DNA of 64,000 nt from Paenibacillus humicola (GCF_028826105.1 NZ_JAQGPL010000001.1:3188501-3252500); one strand, 5' to 3'; shown: positions 55,101 to 63,960, counted from the first letter of the stretch. Program-made: numbers and translations. The notes: generated from the letters alone by a model not told the origin.

Positions 55101-55393
55101 CTCAGCTTCGCCTTCAGCCCGTCATCCGTCGTATGGTCGTAAGCATCCATCACAAGCTCCCACAGCTCCGCTTCGATCCAGAAGCCTTGATTGTCGGAGC
55201 TGCCGGAATTCGCCCGGAAAAATTTCGCGCCCGCGTCCCAGAAAGCCGTGTTGAACGCCTTAATGGCCGTGTCCGCATCGGACGAAGCGAATGCGTGCGC
55301 CTTCGGCGCCCCGATACCGGCGAGCGACGTGAAGCTTAGTACAGCCGCCATCGGCAGCGCGAGCCACCCGGATTTTCTTATCCATCGTGTCAT
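52142..55393 (-). CDS. Secreted GH76 alpha-1,6-mannanase-like enzyme with carbohydrate-binding modules
   Basis: 1083 residues from ATG 55393 with GGAGG 8 bases upstream. A signal peptide (cleavage after APKAHA near residue 34) leads to a GH76 domain (about 38-390), whose catalytic acid pair is in FNDDIMWWAM and which also has GGIWWMNSE and HYNQGTFIGA. Three CBM6-like modules follow (about 405-545, 550-690, 695-830), each starting YxKxEAExY/DS- or ARLKAGNYD-like, then an fn3-like domain (about 840-930), an Ig-like part and a C-terminal three-helix domain. By family knowledge GH76 cuts alpha-1,6-mannan of fungal walls or similar glycans. It is the last gene after a CUT1 ABC transporter. Confidence 0.9.
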   Translation of the reverse strand: MTRWIRKSGWLALPMAAVLSFTSLAGIGAPKAHAFASSDADTAIKAFNTAFWDAGAKFFRANSGSSDNQGFWIEAELWELVMDAYDHTTDDGLKAKLRTQIDDIFDGTVAKYGDDWTNNHFNDDIMWWAMASARAYQITKEQRYLDKAKYYFHFVYDTQWDDNFAGGGIWWMNSEHTTKNACINFPAAEAAVFLYDITKDDEYLDAASKIYRWGKTMLTDGNGKVFDRIEQEHGAVPDATHYNQGTFIGAAVGLYRVTGNPVYLNDAVKAAAFTKAHLTDGSGLLRYEGPNGDLKGGKTILVRNLAYLQQALNQETDPSYKAFAGELDSWLAYNTDTAWNNRNAENLVDGNWSGQLLGGTYDSWSAAAAVEALTVLKPGNAAPPQQAPVSAYDKIEAENYSVGYGFGLEGSAEGTLQLAGIQPGYYAVYRSVDFGSAGAAGVIARAASATGGGNIEIRLDSLDGPLAGTVNVQGTGSWNTFTDAVTAFKDGQGNPAKITGVHDVYLVFTKTNDTYLFNLNWFKFTASDPSRTDAYARLKAGNYDDGKGFQVNKDQGDLESIQDGAYAMYKGIDFGAGAPGVTVHAASGGEGGRVEIRLDAPDGPLAGTIGIPATGGEADWLEIMGTVDDKLASGVHDVYLVFHGTDGGDVPFKLDWFSFTTVKGQARDAYGKLEAEDSSGGTGFGTENGGGQTYLAGIYGPNNPYAMYNYIDFGSTSPAKMYVNAASDTGGGTIEVRTDSLNGPLIATLHVPGTGGWQNFQVSAADLTAPVTGKHIVFLLFKGNDWLFNLDKFTFGDPAVFTAPPVQTEPVSDHVPPGDVENVQVIRTDEGIRLYWDGPYDVDGQKEQIALFSGGRQAGDTAEVARGVQTVMLPADGIGQEYSIAIKSVDASGNVSSGITVDSKELPFFSLTADGKAIDNGGQAEDWTKITFSVWDHTSSLTSAVITLNGKDYVLDPRTKPGIDIDLAGNLGDTTAVATLADAAGNRLSRTFDFRIVTSVHSMQQLVSRFQASGELGKALASQLANALKQAQQQLDIGKRDQAGKHMQDFVKSLNREALSGQASERAKTALNADAQWLLDSWR

Positions 55394-55522
55394 GAAATAA
55401 ACCTCCATCGTCATCAGCATCAAAAACGGATTTCGCTTGTATAAGTCCCTATTTCCCCCGCCAGCCAATCCTGCAGCTTCAACCATCCCCCCTATCCGCG
55501 GAACCGGAATTCGGCCGGCCCT

Positions 55523-56863
55523 TTACTTCGCCGACTGAATAACCTTGTTGATTTTGTCCGCCATGGTGTTCAGCTGGCTGTCGTCCGCCTTGCCGCCCAT
55601 GACGTTCGGCCAAGTTGCCGTAATGAACGGATAGGCTTTGCCTCCCCACGTCGTCAGGAAACGAATCGGCTGAATGTTTTTCGAATTTAAAATGTGATCG
55701 ATTGCTTCGCCCAAATCGGGATGACCCGCCGTCTTCAGCGCATCGAAATAGGCGCTTGCGGACGTTTTGTACGCCGCCGGGGCGACCGGCGTCTGCGGCA
55801 GCACTTCCGCATACATGCTCGAATCCAAATATTTCAGCACCTTCCAGACGGCGTCCGGATGCTGAATCGAAGCGGGGCTGCACCAGCCGACGGCGTCGTA
55901 AATTTCCGCCTGGCTCTGCACGACCGGCTGCGGCACGAAGCCCCATTCCAAATCCTTCGGAGCGGTCCGAATCAAGTCGTCTGCCACCCATTGCCCCTGA
56001 TACGTCATGCCGACCTTGCCTTCCTTAAATGAGCTCATAACGTTCGTCAGATCGTAGGTCGGCGGGTTCATATACCCGTTCTTGACGGCGTCCTTGTATC
56101 GATCCGCGCCTTCGATGAACTGCGGACTGATCGTCACCTTCGTCGGATTCGAAATCGAATCGGCGAACGGAGCGCCTCCCGCGGATACCGAATACAGCGA
56201 AACGTTGAACGGGTCCGGCGCGGCATAGTAGCCGTACTGCTGCACGCCGCCCTTCTTGCTCGACAGCTTCTGCATATCGGCGAAAAACTCGTCGTATGTC
56301 CAGCCGATTTTCGGCTCCGCCAGCCCGGCGTCCTTGAACAGCTTCTTATTGTAGAAAATGCCGTACGTATTCAGCAGGCCGGGCAGTCCGACCAGCTTGT
56401 CGCCGATATGCCAGCTGTCCAGCACGCCGGGATAAAAGCCGTTCATGAACGTCTGATCGTTCCCCGCCTGCTGCGACCAGTCGTACAGCAGCCCCTGCGC
56501 GCCGTTGTCGAGCACCATGTCGTTGCCCGTCATGAAAATGTCCGGCGCTTTCTTCGCCGCAATCATGCCGTTCAGCTTCACCCCGTAGTTGTCGAGCGGC
56601 GTCGGAATAAGCTTGACCGTAATGCCCGGATTGTCCTGCTCGAATTTTTGCATCGACGCCATGATTTTGTTGTTCATTTCCGCCGATTCCCACGTCATCA
56701 GCGTCACCTCGACCGATTGCGCTTTGCCGGAATCGGCCGGAGCGGGTGCGTTCGCATTCGAATTACCGCCGCCGCTGCCGCTGCCGCCGCATCCCACCAA
56801 AGCGCCCGCCATGGGCAAAATTACCATGAATGCGGTTACATTTTTGTATGTTCTCCTGTTCAT
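55523..56863 (-). CDS. Sugar ABC transporter substrate-binding lipoprotein
   Basis: 446 residues from ATG 56863 with AAGGAGG 9 bases upstream. The lipobox GALVGC gives Cys near residue 25, followed by a Gly/Ser/Asn linker. The body is a family 1 extracellular solute-binding protein: VEVTLMTWESAEMNNKI, DIFMTGNDMVLDNG, GLPGLLNTYGIFYNKKLF and FKEGKVGMTYQGQW. It captures an oligosaccharide, probably the GH76 product, for the two permeases upstream. No ATPase gene is in the cluster, as is common where a shared MsmX-type ATPase serves several importers. Confidence 0.93.
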   Translation of the reverse strand: MNRRTYKNVTAFMVILPMAGALVGCGGSGSGGGNSNANAPAPADSGKAQSVEVTLMTWESAEMNNKIMASMQKFEQDNPGITVKLIPTPLDNYGVKLNGMIAAKKAPDIFMTGNDMVLDNGAQGLLYDWSQQAGNDQTFMNGFYPGVLDSWHIGDKLVGLPGLLNTYGIFYNKKLFKDAGLAEPKIGWTYDEFFADMQKLSSKKGGVQQYGYYAAPDPFNVSLYSVSAGGAPFADSISNPTKVTISPQFIEGADRYKDAVKNGYMNPPTYDLTNVMSSFKEGKVGMTYQGQWVADDLIRTAPKDLEWGFVPQPVVQSQAEIYDAVGWCSPASIQHPDAVWKVLKYLDSSMYAEVLPQTPVAPAAYKTSASAYFDALKTAGHPDLGEAIDHILNSKNIQPIRFLTTWGGKAYPFITATWPNVMGGKADDSQLNTMADKINKVIQSAK

Positions 56864-56911
56864 ATACAAAATCCTCCTTCGGAATCATGATTGCCGTGCC
56901 GGCGTCTTGCG

Positions 56912-57802
56912 TCATTTGATCGAAGCGGAGTTGATCGAGCCGAGCCCCTGCATGAAAAATTTTTGCCCGGCGAAGAACAGCAGCAGCATCGGGAGAATGT
57001 AAATCAGGTCCGCCGCCATAAACAGGTTCCAGGCCGTCGAATAGACGCCGGTGTAAGAAGCCATTGCGAGCGAGAGCGTCCATTTGCTCTGGTCGACAAT
57101 ATAGATCAGGGGCTCCAAATACTGGTTCCACGAGCCTTGAAAGGCGAAAATGACCATCGTAATGATGACCGGAAGCGTCATCGGCACAAGCACCTTCGTC
57201 AGCACGTAAAAATCCGAGGCGCCGTCGATTTTGGCCGCTTCGTCGAACGAAACGGGAATCGTCTTCACATATTGAACAAACAGGAACGAGAACGTCGCAT
57301 TGCCGAAAAAAGCGGGCACGATGATCGGCAGCCACGAATCGTACCAGCCGATGCTCGTGAAGAGGTGGAACATCGGGATCATCCCGACGAAGCCGGGCAG
57401 CATCAGGCTGCCGACGAACAGCGAGAACCACATTTTCCGCCCCGGAAAGCTCAGCCGCCCGAGGCCGTAGCCGACCAGCACCGAGCTGACGATCTGGCCG
57501 AACGTGCACAGCACGGCGATGAAGAGCGAGTTGCCGAACGTATGCCAGAAATTGATTTCCCGTGTCCCGGTAATGAAGTTGGACCAGTGAAGCTCTCTCG
57601 GGAACCATTCGGGCGGAATTTGAAAGACGTCGTTGTCGCTTTTCAGGGCGATCGTAATCATCCACATGAGCGGAAACAGCATCGCGACGGCCCCGATGAG
57701 CAGGACGACAAAACGAATACTGTCGAGGATTGGAAACCGGCGGCGGCTGCTTTGGATCGTTTCGGTCAAGACGGCTCCCTCCATCGGCTGCGATTTGGAC
57801 AT
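56912..57802 (-). CDS. Carbohydrate ABC transporter permease (MalG-like)
   Basis: 296 residues with six membrane helices and the EAA loop in SFDEAAKIDGASDFYVLTKV followed by VPMTLPVI. It matches the CUT1 second permease (MalG/LacG type). GAGGTGA precedes the ATG. It starts 20 bases after the first permease gene ends. Confidence 0.95.
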   Translation of the reverse strand: MSKSQPMEGAVLTETIQSSRRRFPILDSIRFVVLLIGAVAMLFPLMWMITIALKSDNDVFQIPPEWFPRELHWSNFITGTREINFWHTFGNSLFIAVLCTFGQIVSSVLVGYGLGRLSFPGRKMWFSLFVGSLMLPGFVGMIPMFHLFTSIGWYDSWLPIIVPAFFGNATFSFLFVQYVKTIPVSFDEAAKIDGASDFYVLTKVLVPMTLPVIITMVIFAFQGSWNQYLEPLIYIVDQSKWTLSLAMASYTGVYSTAWNLFMAADLIYILPMLLLFFAGQKFFMQGLGSINSASIK

Positions 57803-57822
57803 TGGCGTCGTTCACCTCTTCG

Positions 57823-58728
57823 TTATCGGGAGTTGTCGCTTTCGTAATACACAAACCGGTTCGAGTAGCGGTAGGTCACAAGCGTAAAAATCATGATGAT
57901 GCAAAACAGCACCCATACTTCCGCGATGGAGTAGCCGAACAGCTTGCCGTTGAACGCGTCGTCGTAAATTTTGAAGTTGAGCAGCGATGTGGAAAAATTC
58001 GGTCCCCCGCCGGTCAGCACCTGCACCTGGTTGAATGCCTGGAAAGCGCCGATAATTCCCAAAATAAGCTGCAGGAACAGGATCGGTGTAATCATCGGCA
58101 GCGTGATGTGCAGAAGGATCCGCCACCGGGGCGCACCGTCAACGTCGGCCGCCTCGTACATGTCCTTCGGGACCGCCTGCAGGCCGCTCAAAAAAATGAT
58201 CATTCCCGCCCCGACCTGCCACAGTCCGACCAGCACGATCGACGGAAGCGCTGTCATTTCACTCGTCAGCCAGGTTCCGTCCGGAAGCCCGAGCGCCCGC
58301 AGCACGGAGTTGGCAAGGCCGTACTGCGGCTGGTAAATGAACAACCAGAGCGTCAGCGTCGCAATGGACGGCACTACCGTCGGCAGGTAAAAAATCGTGC
58401 GGAACCATTTGATGCCCGGCAGGCTCCGGTTCAGCAGCACCGCCAGAAACAGGCCGAGCACGAGCGACGACGGCACGCTCATCAGCACGAAATAGAACGT
58501 CGCCCGGATCGAAGGCCAGAATGCGGGATCAACCGTAAACATGTACTTGAAGTTGGCGAAGCCCACAAAGCGCGGCCGGTCGTACCCGCCCCATTCCGTC
58601 AGCGCATAATACATCGAGGACAGCAGCGGGTAGGCGACAAAGACGCTGAACCCGACAATGGAAGGCAGGATGAACAAATAGCCTTTGATCCACGTTCGGA
58701 CCATCTTAGGTGTCCGTTTTTGTTCCAA
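57823..58728 (-). CDS. Carbohydrate ABC transporter permease (MalF-like)
   Basis: 301 residues from a TTG at 58728 (MEQKRTPKMVRTW) with AGGGGGG 6 bases upstream; a longer open frame upstream runs through the promoter and is rejected. Six membrane helices, EAA loop in DMYEAADVDGAPRWRILLHI followed by TLPMITP. It is the first gene of the operon, 40 bases downstream of the -10 box at 58769-58774. Confidence 0.93.
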   Translation of the reverse strand: MEQKRTPKMVRTWIKGYLFILPSIVGFSVFVAYPLLSSMYYALTEWGGYDRPRFVGFANFKYMFTVDPAFWPSIRATFYFVLMSVPSSLVLGLFLAVLLNRSLPGIKWFRTIFYLPTVVPSIATLTLWLFIYQPQYGLANSVLRALGLPDGTWLTSEMTALPSIVLVGLWQVGAGMIIFLSGLQAVPKDMYEAADVDGAPRWRILLHITLPMITPILFLQLILGIIGAFQAFNQVQVLTGGGPNFSTSLLNFKIYDDAFNGKLFGYSIAEVWVLFCIIMIFTLVTYRYSNRFVYYESDNSR

Positions 58729-58768
58729 TACGGTCCCCCCTTGTTCATCGGTTGATCTTACACAAGCA

Positions 58769-58797
58769 AGTATATTGATATGATAATTGTATGTCAA
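58769..58797 (-). promoter_or_regulatory. Consensus sigma-A promoter of the sugar ABC/GH76 operon
   Basis: On the reverse strand TTGACA (58792-58797), a 17-base spacer and TATACT (58769-58774). The spacer is a partly symmetric AT-rich stretch and may hold the regulator's operator (inference). Confidence 0.85.
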
Positions 58798-58856
58798 CAG
58801 AATTTTTTTATGACATTTTTCGATTAAAACTAACATAAAGTATATTATTATAACAA

Positions 58857-58888
58857 CAAAAAACCGCCCTGGAACGGACGGTTTTTTG
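58857..58888 (-). terminator. Terminator of the regulator gene
   Basis: CAAAAAACCG at 58857-58866 pairs with CGGTTTTTTG at 58879-58888, giving T runs in both directions. It separates the regulator from the sugar operon promoter. Confidence 0.85.
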
Positions 58889-58951
58889 TATGGAGATTCG
58901 GACGACCCGGTCAGGAATCCATTCAACCGGCGTAATCGGCGAGCGAGGCGC

Positions 58952-60142
58952 TTACAAGCCGGGAGCGGCCGGGCATGTCCCGGTCGATTCGCCGGCTACG
59001 AGTTTCGCCTGCAGAAACAGCTTGTTCTGCGGCTTCTCCCCGCGCATCAGCGACAGCACGCTTTCCGTGGCGATCCGCCCCATTTGCTCCTGATCCTGCA
59101 TCATATGCGTGAAAAAATAATGCCCGAACGGGTCCGGCGGGCTGTCGAAGCATAAAATCGACAAATCCTGCGGAATGCGCAGCGACAGCTCTTCGGCGGC
59201 CGCTTTTACGAGCAGGGCGATATGGTATTCCATCGCGAAAACGGCCGTAATGTTCCCGTGGCGCTGCAGATGCGCTTTAATCTGGGCGATGTCCTTGCCG
59301 ATATACGGCTCCTTGAACGAATTGGGCAGAGTCGACGTAATGCCGCTCAGCCATATGCTTTTGTCGATCATGACGCCCCGCTCGGCGTGCGCCTGAATAA
59401 AGCCGTCCACCCGGTCCTCGACGGCCGTCGTATCGACCGGCGGAACGGTGATCAGCGCGATATGGCGGTGGCCGAGGTCAAGCAGGTGTTCGGTCGCCGC
59501 TCGCGCCGCGGATACATTGTCCGTACTGACGGAGGTTGTCGCGACGCCTTTCAGGTAGCGGTCGATCAGGACAAGCGGGAATTCCCCGATCACCAGCTTC
59601 AATATCTCGGCGTTGAAATGCTCCCCGTGCGACGGAAAAATGATCATCCCGTCGACGCCGCTGCGCAGCAGCGCGCGGATCGCTTCCTTCTCCTTCTCGT
59701 GATCGCCGAAGGAGCGGCGGAGCATCAGCAGCGCCCCGTGCTCCGTGCTTGTCCGCTCGATGCTGGAAAGCAGCCCCGTGCCGTAGCTGTCCGCGAACTC
59801 GGCCATCACAAGCCCGATCAGCGTTTGTTTCCCCTCGGGCTCGCCGTTTCGGACGGCCTCGATAGACTCATGCCGCTCCCGAGGTTCCTCCGCTGCGGGA
59901 CGGGGTTCCTCGGAAACGAACGAGCCCCGCCCCTGCTTGCGCGTAATTTTTCCGTCGCTCGCCAGCATCTCCAGCGCCTTTTTGCTCGTGATGCGGCTGA
60001 CGCCGTACTCCTCGGCCAGCTCCTTCTCCGAAGGAACGCGATCGCCGGCCTTAAATTTTCCCGCACGGATCGCCTCCAGCAGCGCCGTATACAGCTGTTC
60101 ATACATTGGTTTTGACGAATCGTGTACGTTCAAAAGCTCCAT
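58952..60142 (-). CDS. GntR-type DNA-binding regulator with LacI-type sugar-binding domain
   Basis: 396 residues from ATG 60142 (MELLNVHDSS) with AAAGGA just upstream. The N-terminal GntR winged helix (about 10-78) has MYEQLYTALLEAIRAGKF, PSEKELAEEYGVSRITSKKA and GRGSFV. The rest (about 105-390) is a periplasmic-binding-like fold (LIGLVMAEFADSYGT, GVDGMIIFPSHGEHF, VSTDNVSAARAATEHLLDLG). This is the AraR arrangement. It lies next to the sugar operon and probably represses it without inducer (inference from position). Confidence 0.92.
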   Translation of the reverse strand: MELLNVHDSSKPMYEQLYTALLEAIRAGKFKAGDRVPSEKELAEEYGVSRITSKKALEMLASDGKITRKQGRGSFVSEEPRPAAEEPRERHESIEAVRNGEPEGKQTLIGLVMAEFADSYGTGLLSSIERTSTEHGALLMLRRSFGDHEKEKEAIRALLRSGVDGMIIFPSHGEHFNAEILKLVIGEFPLVLIDRYLKGVATTSVSTDNVSAARAATEHLLDLGHRHIALITVPPVDTTAVEDRVDGFIQAHAERGVMIDKSIWLSGITSTLPNSFKEPYIGKDIAQIKAHLQRHGNITAVFAMEYHIALLVKAAAEELSLRIPQDLSILCFDSPPDPFGHYFFTHMMQDQEQMGRIATESVLSLMRGEKPQNKLFLQAKLVAGESTGTCPAAPGL

Positions 60143-60242
60143 CCATCCTTTCAAACCTGCAGAGCTGCGGCCTCGTCGATGGCTTGCTCAATCAAATAAT
60201 ATTATATCGTTCTCAAATTAATATATCATGTAAGGAGTTGAT

Positions 60243-61334
60243 TTAAAAGCGTCTTTCTGCAGAGGATGCTTGAAACGCTTCCCGCCGGATCAGCCCGAAA
60301 ACGTCCGTTAACGCGTCGCGCCGCTCGCCGCTCGTCATGCGGCTTATATAATCGCGGCGATTGTCGTAAAGGCGAGCCAGCGATTGTTCAAGCGTCCTCC
60401 CGTTCAGACCCGTTTCCTCCAGCACCTCGCAGTAGCCGGAGGCCTGGAACGAACGCGCGTTCAAAATTTGGTCGCCGCGGCTCTGCTCCTTCGTCAGCGG
60501 GACGAGCAGCATCGGCTTTCGCAGCGAGAGAAATTCAAAGATCGCATTGGATCCGGCGCGGGACAGCACGAGATCGGCCATCGCCAGCACGTCCGGAAGC
60601 TCCCGGTCGACATATTCGTACTGCCGGTATGACGGCGACTCCAGCTCGCGGACGGTCTGTCCCCTGCCGCACACATGCACGATGTGAAACCGTCTCGTTA
60701 GCTGCGGCAAGGCGGACCGTACCGCTTCGTTGATACTGCGCGAGCCGAGGCTGCCGCCCATGACGAGCAGCACCGGCTTTCCTGCGGAGAGCCGGCAGAA
60801 CGCTCTTCCGCGCTCGGCTCGCCCCAGCTTGAGGTCCTCGCGGACGACCGCACCGACATAGCGCGCTTTCCCGCTTCCCAGCTGTCCGGCGGTTTCGGGA
60901 AACGTCGTGCAGACGACAGCCGCGAACGGAATGGCGATCCGGTTCGCCAGCCCCGGCGTCATATCGGACTCGTGAATAACGACCGGCACCCGGTTCAGCC
61001 GCGCGCCCAGCACGACGGGCACCGAGACGAAGCCGCCTTTCGAGAAGACGACGTCGGGCTTTCGTTCCCGGATGATCCGGTATGCCTGGGCAATCCCCTT
61101 GACAACCTTGAACGGGTCCTTGACGTTTTGCCAGTCCATGTACCGGCGCAGCTTGCCGGTGGAAATGGCAAAATAGCGCACGTCCGGCACCGCTTCGATC
61201 AGCCGCCGCTCGATGCCGTCCTGCGAGCCGATGTAATCGACCTGCCAGCCCTCCGCCAGAAAACGCGGAATGAGCGCCAGATTTACGGTGACGTGCCCGG
61301 CCGAGCCGCCGCCGGTGAACAAAATTTTTCTCAA
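60243..61334 (-). CDS. murG: MurG-type UDP-GlcNAc glycosyltransferase (lipid II synthesis)
   Basis: 363 residues from a TTG at 61334 ([16 protein letters not shown]). GGGSAGHV is the N-terminal MurG loop, and [43 protein letters not shown] and [21 protein letters not shown] follow. It adds GlcNAc to lipid I to make lipid II. It stands alone, away from any division/cell-wall gene cluster, so it is probably a second copy like the extra MurG of some Bacillus species. The ribosome site (GGTGAAG) is weak. Confidence 0.9.
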   Translation of the reverse strand: MRKILFTGGGSAGHVTVNLALIPRFLAEGWQVDYIGSQDGIERRLIEAVPDVRYFAISTGKLRRYMDWQNVKDPFKVVKGIAQAYRIIRERKPDVVFSKGGFVSVPVVLGARLNRVPVVIHESDMTPGLANRIAIPFAAVVCTTFPETAGQLGSGKARYVGAVVREDLKLGRAERGRAFCRLSAGKPVLLVMGGSLGSRSINEAVRSALPQLTRRFHIVHVCGRGQTVRELESPSYRQYEYVDRELPDVLAMADLVLSRAGSNAIFEFLSLRKPMLLVPLTKEQSRGDQILNARSFQASGYCEVLEETGLNGRTLEQSLARLYDNRRDYISRMTSGERRDALTDVFGLIRREAFQASSAERRF

Positions 61335-61433
61335 CGCCGCTTCACCGTCCCCGCTGCTTTGTGTACGACTGCCGCGCCGAAAATTCCGCGACGCTTTCCC
61401 CTGCTTCCCACCCTATGACCGGACGAAGCCTTT

Positions 61434-62324
61434 TCATGCCTGTCCGCCGCCGGTCAGCAATGCGGCGAAGCGGGCCGCGGGCGGCGGCAGCGGATCGTCC
61501 GCGCGCGTAACCAGTGCGACCGGATTAAACAGCTCGGCGCCGTCGACGCGGACACGCGCGATTTCGCCGGCCGCCGCCGCTTCCTTCGCTTCCAGCGACG
61601 ATACGAAAGCCGCACCGAAGCCGGCGGCCGCCGCGCGGACCGTCTCGTGCATGCCGCTTACCTGCAGCGCCGTCCGCGGCGGGCGGACCCCCTTCACGCG
61701 GCAAAGCGAAAGCAGCTTCTCGCGGGCGGCGCTGCCGGGCTCGCGCATGACGAACGGCTCCTGCGCCATCCGCTCCAGCGGCACCGTCTGCCCGGCCAGC
61801 GGATGGCCGGCCCGGACGATAAACCAGAGCTCGTCCTCCAGCAGCAGCCGCTGGACGAGTCCGGCCGGCGGCTCCGCGCCTCCGCCGATAAAAGCGAGAT
61901 CCGCTTCGTAGAGCAGCAGCGCCCGCATCGCTTCCCGGGCGTTCAGCGTCGTCAGGGCCACGAATACGCCCGGACATTCCCCGCGGTAACGGGCCAGACA
62001 CTCCGGCAGCAAATAATTCGCCGGCAGCGACGTCGCCGCGATGCGCAGCGCGCCTGACTGCCCGGCGCGAAACGCGTCGAGGTCGCGTTCGATCTCGCGC
62101 TGCAGCGCGAACAGCCTTGCCGCATGCCCCGCGACCCGCTCGCCCGCCTCGGTCAGCAGCACGCCCCTTCCCTTTGGCGCAAGCAGCGGCAGCCCGAGCT
62201 CCCGCCCGAGGTTGCGAACGTGCGCCGTCACTGCCGGCTGGCTGATGCGAAGCGTCTCCGCCGCTTTCGTCACGCCGCCCTTTTCAGCGACATGGTGAAA
62301 AACGAGAAGCCCGTGCAGGTTCAT
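61434..62324 (-). CDS. LysR-family transcriptional regulator
   Basis: 296 residues. The N-terminal winged helix (residues 1-60) has FHHVAEKGGVTKAAETLRIS and QPAVTAHVRNLGRELG, followed by a LysR substrate-binding domain (about 90-290). The gene diverges from the threonine-synthase-like gene, with a LysR-type box at 62354-62370 between them, so it probably controls that gene and itself. The inducer is unknown. Confidence 0.92.
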   Translation of the reverse strand: MNLHGLLVFHHVAEKGGVTKAAETLRISQPAVTAHVRNLGRELGLPLLAPKGRGVLLTEAGERVAGHAARLFALQREIERDLDAFRAGQSGALRIAATSLPANYLLPECLARYRGECPGVFVALTTLNAREAMRALLLYEADLAFIGGGAEPPAGLVQRLLLEDELWFIVRAGHPLAGQTVPLERMAQEPFVMREPGSAAREKLLSLCRVKGVRPPRTALQVSGMHETVRAAAAGFGAAFVSSLEAKEAAAAGEIARVRVDGAELFNPVALVTRADDPLPPPAARFAALLTGGGQA

Positions 62325-62353
62325 CCGGCTTCCGTCCCCTCCCGCTTCCTATT

Positions 62354-62370
62354 CATAAGCATACATTATG
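62354..62370. promoter_or_regulatory. LysR-type operator (ATAA-N7-TTAT)
   Basis: An inverted repeat, CATAA and TTATG around 7 bases, fits the T-N11-A LysR box and lies 30 bases before the lysR-family start in the divergent intergenic region. Confidence 0.55.
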
Positions 62371-62546
62371 CGGACTGAATTTATATGTATTGGATTTATG
62401 AGTCGTCCACGTTTATTGTAAGGAGCACAGCCGGCTGACGCAAGCGAACAAAGGGAAATTTTCTGAAAAGCGAGGTGAAAGGCCGCGGTTCCGGCATTCC
62501 GCTCCGTAACGATGGGGGATATGGAAGCGGACGGCGGCCTGACGAA

Positions 62547-63815
62547 ATGAAGGCAGTATGCATCGAGTGCGGCAAAGAGACGGCGCTCTCTCCGATGCGG
62601 TATGCATGCGGATGCGGAGGGCCGCTGGACGTCAAGCAGCCGTTCGCCGGGCTGGATCCCGAGCGGCTGAAACGCGTGTTCCGGGAGCGCAGGGCGCACC
62701 GGACCGGCATATATGCGAGCGGTGTATGGCGCTATAAGGAGCTGATCGCACCGGAGCTGCCCGAAAGCGCCGTCGTGACGAAGAACGAAGGCAATACAGG
62801 GTTGTACGAGCGGGAGCCGGCGACCGCCTATGCCGGCGTCCGGCGGCTCATGTTCAAGGCGCAGAGCGAGAATCCGAGCGGTTCGTTCAAGGACAACGGC
62901 ATGACCGCAGCCGTCTCGCACGGCATCTCGCTCGGGTACGAGCGCTTCGCCTGCGCGTCGACCGGCAATACATCCGCTTCACTGGCTATGTATGCGGCGT
63001 TCGCCGGCAAACAATCGATTGTGCTCGTCCCGAAGAGAGACGTCTCGGACAACAAAGTGCTGCAGACGCTTGCCGCCGGGGCGGACATTCGCACGTTCGA
63101 CGGCACCTATGACGACGGCCTGCGCTATCTTGAAACGCATGCGGAGGAGCAGGAGCTCTATCTATGCAATTCCGTCAACCCGCTGCGCATCGAAGGTCAG
63201 AAAAGCATCGTATTCGAGCTCGCCGAGCAGCTGAATTGGAGGCTCCCCGACTGGATTGTTGTGCCGGGCGGCGCACTCGGCAACGCAGCCGCGCTCGGTA
63301 AAGGCCTGCGGGAGCTGCACGCGCTCGGCTTCATTGACAAGCTCCCGCAGCTTGCAGTCGTGCAGGCAGAAGGAGCCGCTCCGTTCCACCGGCTGATGAA
63401 CGGCCGGGACGGCAGCGGTGCAACAGCCGGCGGCGAACGGATGCTCCACCCCGAACCCCGGCCGCATACGCGCGCCACGGCGCTCAAGATCGGTCATCCG
63501 CCGAGCTGGCGCAAAGCAGCCGCGATGCTTGAGCTGACCGGCGGTACGACGGCCGCCGTCGGCGACGACGAGATTCTGGATGCGAAAGCGTGCATCGACC
63601 GCTGCGGCATCGGCTGCGAGCCGGCTTCCGCCGCCGCGCTCGCCGGGCTCAGGCAGCTGGTACGCTCCGGCGCCGTCCATCCCGAACAGACGGCCGCCTG
63701 CATCCTGACCGGCCATCTGCTGAAGGATACCGACGCGATCCGGGAGTATCATCTGGAGGGGCGCATCGGAAGCAGCCAGCTTCGCAGCCGGCTGACGCAT
63801 CTCGGGAAGTTGTAA
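62547..63815 (+). CDS. thrC: Threonine synthase-like PLP enzyme
   Basis: 422 residues from ATG 62547; an in-frame GTG at 62475 is an alternative. A zinc-ribbon-like N-terminus (CIECG and CGCGG, with residues 5-29) precedes a PLP domain: NPSGSFKDNGM with the cofactor Lys near residue 117, STGNTSASLAMYAA and PGGALGNAAALGKGL. Threonine synthases and the related cysteate synthases share this form; threonine synthase is more likely. No hom or thrB is adjacent, and the partner is a divergent LysR regulator. Confidence 0.82.
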   Translation: MKAVCIECGKETALSPMRYACGCGGPLDVKQPFAGLDPERLKRVFRERRAHRTGIYASGVWRYKELIAPELPESAVVTKNEGNTGLYEREPATAYAGVRRLMFKAQSENPSGSFKDNGMTAAVSHGISLGYERFACASTGNTSASLAMYAAFAGKQSIVLVPKRDVSDNKVLQTLAAGADIRTFDGTYDDGLRYLETHAEEQELYLCNSVNPLRIEGQKSIVFELAEQLNWRLPDWIVVPGGALGNAAALGKGLRELHALGFIDKLPQLAVVQAEGAAPFHRLMNGRDGSGATAGGERMLHPEPRPHTRATALKIGHPPSWRKAAAMLELTGGTTAAVGDDEILDAKACIDRCGIGCEPASAAALAGLRQLVRSGAVHPEQTAACILTGHLLKDTDAIREYHLEGRIGSSQLRSRLTHLGKL

Positions 63816-63960
63816 GACCGGCTATTCGGCGGCGTTTGCCCGCCAGGCTCTGGAGTCTGGCCAAGAAGAAACGGCTGACGTCGTCTTTTGGCTGCGGAAC
63901 AAGTTCTTCCCTCGGAAAGGAAAGCGACTAAGCTGACTTTCTCCCGCATCGACAACAAAG

